Origin: Anaeramoeba flamelloides
Taxonomy: Eukaryota > Metamonada > Anaeramoebidae
DNA length: 64,000 bases
Direction of reading: 5' to 3'
Assembly (NCBI GenBank): GCA_027625915.1
Contig: JANTQA010000032.1
Coordinates: forward strand, 6,076,001 to 6,140,000
The translations under genes were made by a program, and so were the position numbers. Shown here one piece after another: positions 60,266-64,000 of this stretch. The notes below the pieces were generated by a model. The model was not told the DNA's origin. It saw nothing but the letters and a program-made list of their open reading frames with translations, and ran no database searches. The first letter of the stretch is position 1. Every line of letters begins with the position of its first letter.

Positions 60266-61029
60266 TTTTTCCAAAGCAAGAAACTGGAAATTGTAAAAAA
60301 AATGTTGACTCTTTCTGACCAGTTATTTATTTCTTGAAAGAAAAATGAGATGCAAACACTACAAGCCATGCATTAAAATTTGGTTTTTCCGACAACTTTT
60401 GGTCATATAAAAAAGGTGTTTTTTAGAATCGGAAAAAAATTAATTATTTTTGCAAATAAAATTCCACTTTGTATCAAAGATTAAGTCAAGCTGTTAAATT
60501 ATTTGTGTTTTTGTCTACTTAATAATTTCTCAAGTGTGTCACAAATTAAAAATCGTTTTTACAAATTTGTTTAGTCTACTTTAGGGATTATTTCAAACTC
60601 GATACTGAGTCTGTTTATATTAAAGGTGAACGTTTTTGTTGGTTTATTGATTATTCTATCTCATTTGTTGTCGAATAATGTGTTTCTAATCAAATTATTT
60701 GAACATATTTTGTTACTTTTACTTCTTTTTCACTTTGCTTTGGTGAATAATTTCTAAAATTTGCAAAAACACGTTATTCTATTTTTGAAAGAAAAAAAGA
60801 AAATACAGTGATCGATTAAAAGTGTGAACTAAAATTTCAGGGCACTATGGTGTGTGAAGAAGAAAGGGAAAAAAAATTTAATTTTATTTTCCAGTTTTTA
60901 TCTTTGTAAAAATTAGTGATTAAAACTTTATATTTTCAATTTCTAAAACCCATCACCATAATGGAAATTATTTTTCAAAAAAAAATTAAACCGAAACAAA
61001 TTATTATCTTTTTGATAACAGAACTATTA
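60266..61029. other. Upstream flank of the RGS-DUF547 gene
   Basis: No gene or repeat was recognised. It presumably carries the promoter of the minus-strand gene. Confidence 0.35.
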
Positions 61030-62110
61030 ATACTGATAAATTGTAATTTAAATATTGAAATTTTTACTTGATTGTCTTTTTTAAAATTTTTCTGATCAAG
61101 CTTTGAATAAAGAATTTTATGAAGTTAAATGTTAAGAAACTCTGTAAAATTATTTGTTCTCAAAATATTCTTTGTCCTGGAATGTTTGATAAGAAACAGT
61201 TCGAAGATTTATAAAAATGGAAATTGAACGAAAATTTTTTTGTAATTTATTAGAATTTATCAGCAAACAGTATTGGTTAATTAGAAGATCTTTGATCAAA
61301 AATATTTTTGAAAGATATTTAACAATTTAACTTGAAAAATCTAATTTTCCATGTTCTATTAATATTTTTTTTTCAAATTTAATAGTAAAAACAAATTAGT
61401 AATTTTTTTTGCACAGTTCATAAGGAAAATTAATTATATTTTAAAAGAATTTTAAATCTAATGAGTATCTTACAAATAGGGAATCAATTATTTTGACTAT
61501 TAAAGAATTATTTATTGATATAAATTGAAAAAATATTTTTTACTATTGATTTCCAGTTAGGTTTTTTTTAATTTTTGAAATAAACCGAAAATTTCTTAAA
61601 TTTACCATTTATTCCAAAAAGTAAAAAAAACCTAGAACACTTCAGAAATAAAATAGAAAACTCAAGAAAACCTATTGATTTTTCAAATAAATAGAAAACT
61701 CAAAAAAACCTAAAGAAAATCAATAGATTTTCAAAATAAAATAGAAAACCTCAAAAAAAACACTGTTAGATTTTCAATAATTTGAAAGAATTGAGTTAAA
61801 TCATCGATTGTACTCTATTCTTTTGAATTCGGGAAAACCTAGGTACTTGACGGCACTCTAAAGCACTCTACGGTCACTTTCTTTAAGTTTTTTTAAAATT
61901 TTTGTTTTGATTAGAAAATCATTTGATTGAAAAAAAAACAAAAAGCAAAAAAAAAAAACCACAGTTAGGTTTTCCATAATATTAAAGAAATGAGTAAACT
62001 CAAAGATTTTTCTCTATTATTTTGAATTCTGAAAAACCTAGTCACTTGACTGACACTTTAATTAGGGTTTGCGCAGCACTTGGAAGCACTTGACCGCACT
62101 TCTCTAATTT
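61030..62110 (-). repeat. Modular dispersed repeat, family A, copy 5
   Basis: About 61030-61290 is the inverse of 17500-17780, and about 61250-61550 is the inverse of 27260-27540. Arrays follow at 61555-61880 (AAACCTAGAACACTTC, AACTCAAAAAAACCTAAAG, GGTACTTGACGGCACTCTA-like) and at 61960-62110 (CCTAGTCACTTGACTG, GGAAGCACTTGACCGCACTT). Confidence 0.55.
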
Positions 62111-64000
62111 CAAATTTTTTTTAATTTAGATTTTTTTTTAAAGATATCCATATGTTTCTATTATCCACTGGGGATAATAAACTTTATTGATTCTTTTTTG
62201 CCAATAATATTAAAAAAATTATTATTTTTTAATATATTAGATATATTGAATTTTTTAAATCAATATCAGGATTTTTATGATTATTTTAATAGGTTGAACA
62301 AATATATAAAATGATATAGATCTTCATTGATATTAAAATTAAAAATTGACTCAATTTTAGGAGAAAATTTTATCAATTTGATCCTTTATTTTTAATAATT
62401 GCCTTTTTTCATAGTAGAACTTTAAGAAACAAAAATGGTATTTACTTATTGTTCATTGTTGGTAGGGTTGATCATTTAATGCATTGGCTTTCTATAAGAA
62501 ATAAATACACTTTTTAAGTTCAAATATAGATTTTAATTAGTATGAGTTGATTATTTTGACATTTGTACATTTTTTTATAGAAATAGATTGAAATTTGCAT
62601 TATCTATTTATTAGTTCGATCTTTTTAACTTTTCTAGAAAATGGTTGAACCAAAATACTGAATGAGGGGAATTTGAGAATTTAATAAGGATAATTAACTG
62701 AAACATTATCTCATTAAAGCGATCAAAGTCAACAAATATGAAGTTTAAAATTTAGGTACGCTAATATTGTTTGCAAACCGAATTAATAAAATATGGTTCA
62801 AATGTCTCGAAAAAATCTATTAGAAAAATGATACTCTTTTTTTGTCTGATCAATCACAAGAAAAAACTTTCTTTTTTGTATAAAATATAAGAATTTCAGA
62901 AAAAAAGTTACCTTTTTCACAAATTTCAAGAATAATTAATCAATATTTGGACTTCAAAGTTGTAAATTTATTTTGTAAAATTACCTCTAGATATAAATTA
63001 GTTAGCTAAAAAATTGATCTTTTTAACAAAAAATAAATAAATCTTGAACATTCGATCTACAAATTATATTTACGTATCGATAATATATTGATAACATAAC
63101 TAGATTTGGAAAAATAAAAATAATTAATCTTTTTGTTTTTTAAATTTAATGATTATTGTGTAAATATTGGTTTGAAAAAAATCAAAAAATAGTCACTTTT
63201 TGATTTTTTCAAATTATTTATTATAAAAACTATAATTTTATTATTTTAAGTTTTCTATACTTATATTTGGAAAAATAAATTAATAAAAACAATTCTAAAA
63301 TGATAATTTTTACCTTTAATCATCTGGTCAAAAATATAATAAGGGGTAGTTTTTTTAAAGAATAAATTGAAATCGACCAATAGCTGTTTATTCTGTTTTC
63401 CAAATTTATCATTTTTCTAAAATTCAAGAAGGGATATAGCAATAAAAACAAAAAATACGATTTTTCATTTTTTATTATTTTTTAAAAACTCTTTCCTTCT
63501 CTACACAATAACTTTTAGTACTTTTTATATTTGTCAACAATTTTAAAGAAAATTGATATTGTAACCCCCTTTCAATCTTTTTTCCAACCTTCTTTTAAAT
63601 ATACTGATTTATAAAAGATTTGTACAAACTATTAGTGATTTAAATCTAGAAAAACAACTTTCCGTATTTAGTTTCACCCTTTTTCTTCAAAAAAACAATT
63701 CTTTCCTTGAATACCAATCTATTAGTTTCATTTTCAAAATAACCAAACAAGTTTTTGTTTATTCCTATGGAATATTATAACAAGATGAATAATCATAACC
63801 AGTTTTCAGTGTGATCAGCCTCAAAGGTGATTGGAGATCTGGACTTTTCTGGCACAATTTCAACTTTTTTATCTGACCTCACCCAAATAAGAATAAAGTG
63901 AAATTGAGTTTTTTTTCAGAATCAATAAAAAATTGGTCTTTATTTTTGATTTTTAAGATTTCACCCAGACTTTTTTTCGAAAAATTGATACATTATCATT
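62111..64000. other. Gene-free right end of the window
   Basis: AT-rich sequence without a coding frame over 60 codons, tRNA or defined repeat end. Confidence 0.4.

Overview
The window looks like nuclear DNA of an AT-rich unicellular eukaryote. The genes carry GT-AG introns, use TAA/TAG stops and encode proteins with long Lys, Asn, Gln and Glu runs. The families present (ankyrin-BTB, B-box/filamin, RGS, DUF547, Furry, FANCM) are eukaryotic. The style fits an amoeboid protist such as Anaeramoeba, but that placement is inference from composition and domain mix, not from a database match.

Six protein genes are supported. From left to right they are: a two-exon ankyrin-BTB-BTB gene (2509-4301, minus); a Lys/Asn-rich protein of unknown function with one frame break or a tiny intron (18150-20355, plus); a Furry-family giant scaffold whose first exon lies 3.9 kb upstream of the main exon (25302-37542, plus); a B-box/filamin-like/UBA-like protein in two exons (41179-42789, minus); a FANCM/Mph1-type DEAH helicase (46233-50522, plus); and a coiled-coil/RGS/DUF547 protein whose RGS domain is cut in half by a 1.9 kb intron (55284-60265, minus). 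Each splice model was chosen because it keeps the reading frame and rejoins a recognisable domain.

Almost everything between the genes, and both long introns, is non-coding AT-rich DNA full of old non-autonomous DNA transposons. Several have clear terminal inverted repeats and target duplications: three ~196 bp CAGTCAGTTTC elements in TA; a 753 bp TTCCCG element in TA; a CCGGACATG family in TA; two elements in TTAA; one in TAA; and one in TGA, whose empty site is preserved in a related copy elsewhere in the window. A larger modular repeat family with palindromic CCTAG/CCTAACG arrays recurs at least six times. No transposase gene was seen. One tRNA-like relic lies at 14611-14690.

The genes do not form an operon or an obvious pathway. 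Two are signalling/ubiquitin-type adaptors (BTB, B-box), one is a G-protein signalling regulator, one is a kinase-pathway scaffold (Furry/NDR) and one is a DNA-repair helicase. The main interest lies in the RGS-DUF547 fusion, the split Furry gene and the dense, datable layering of transposon fossils.
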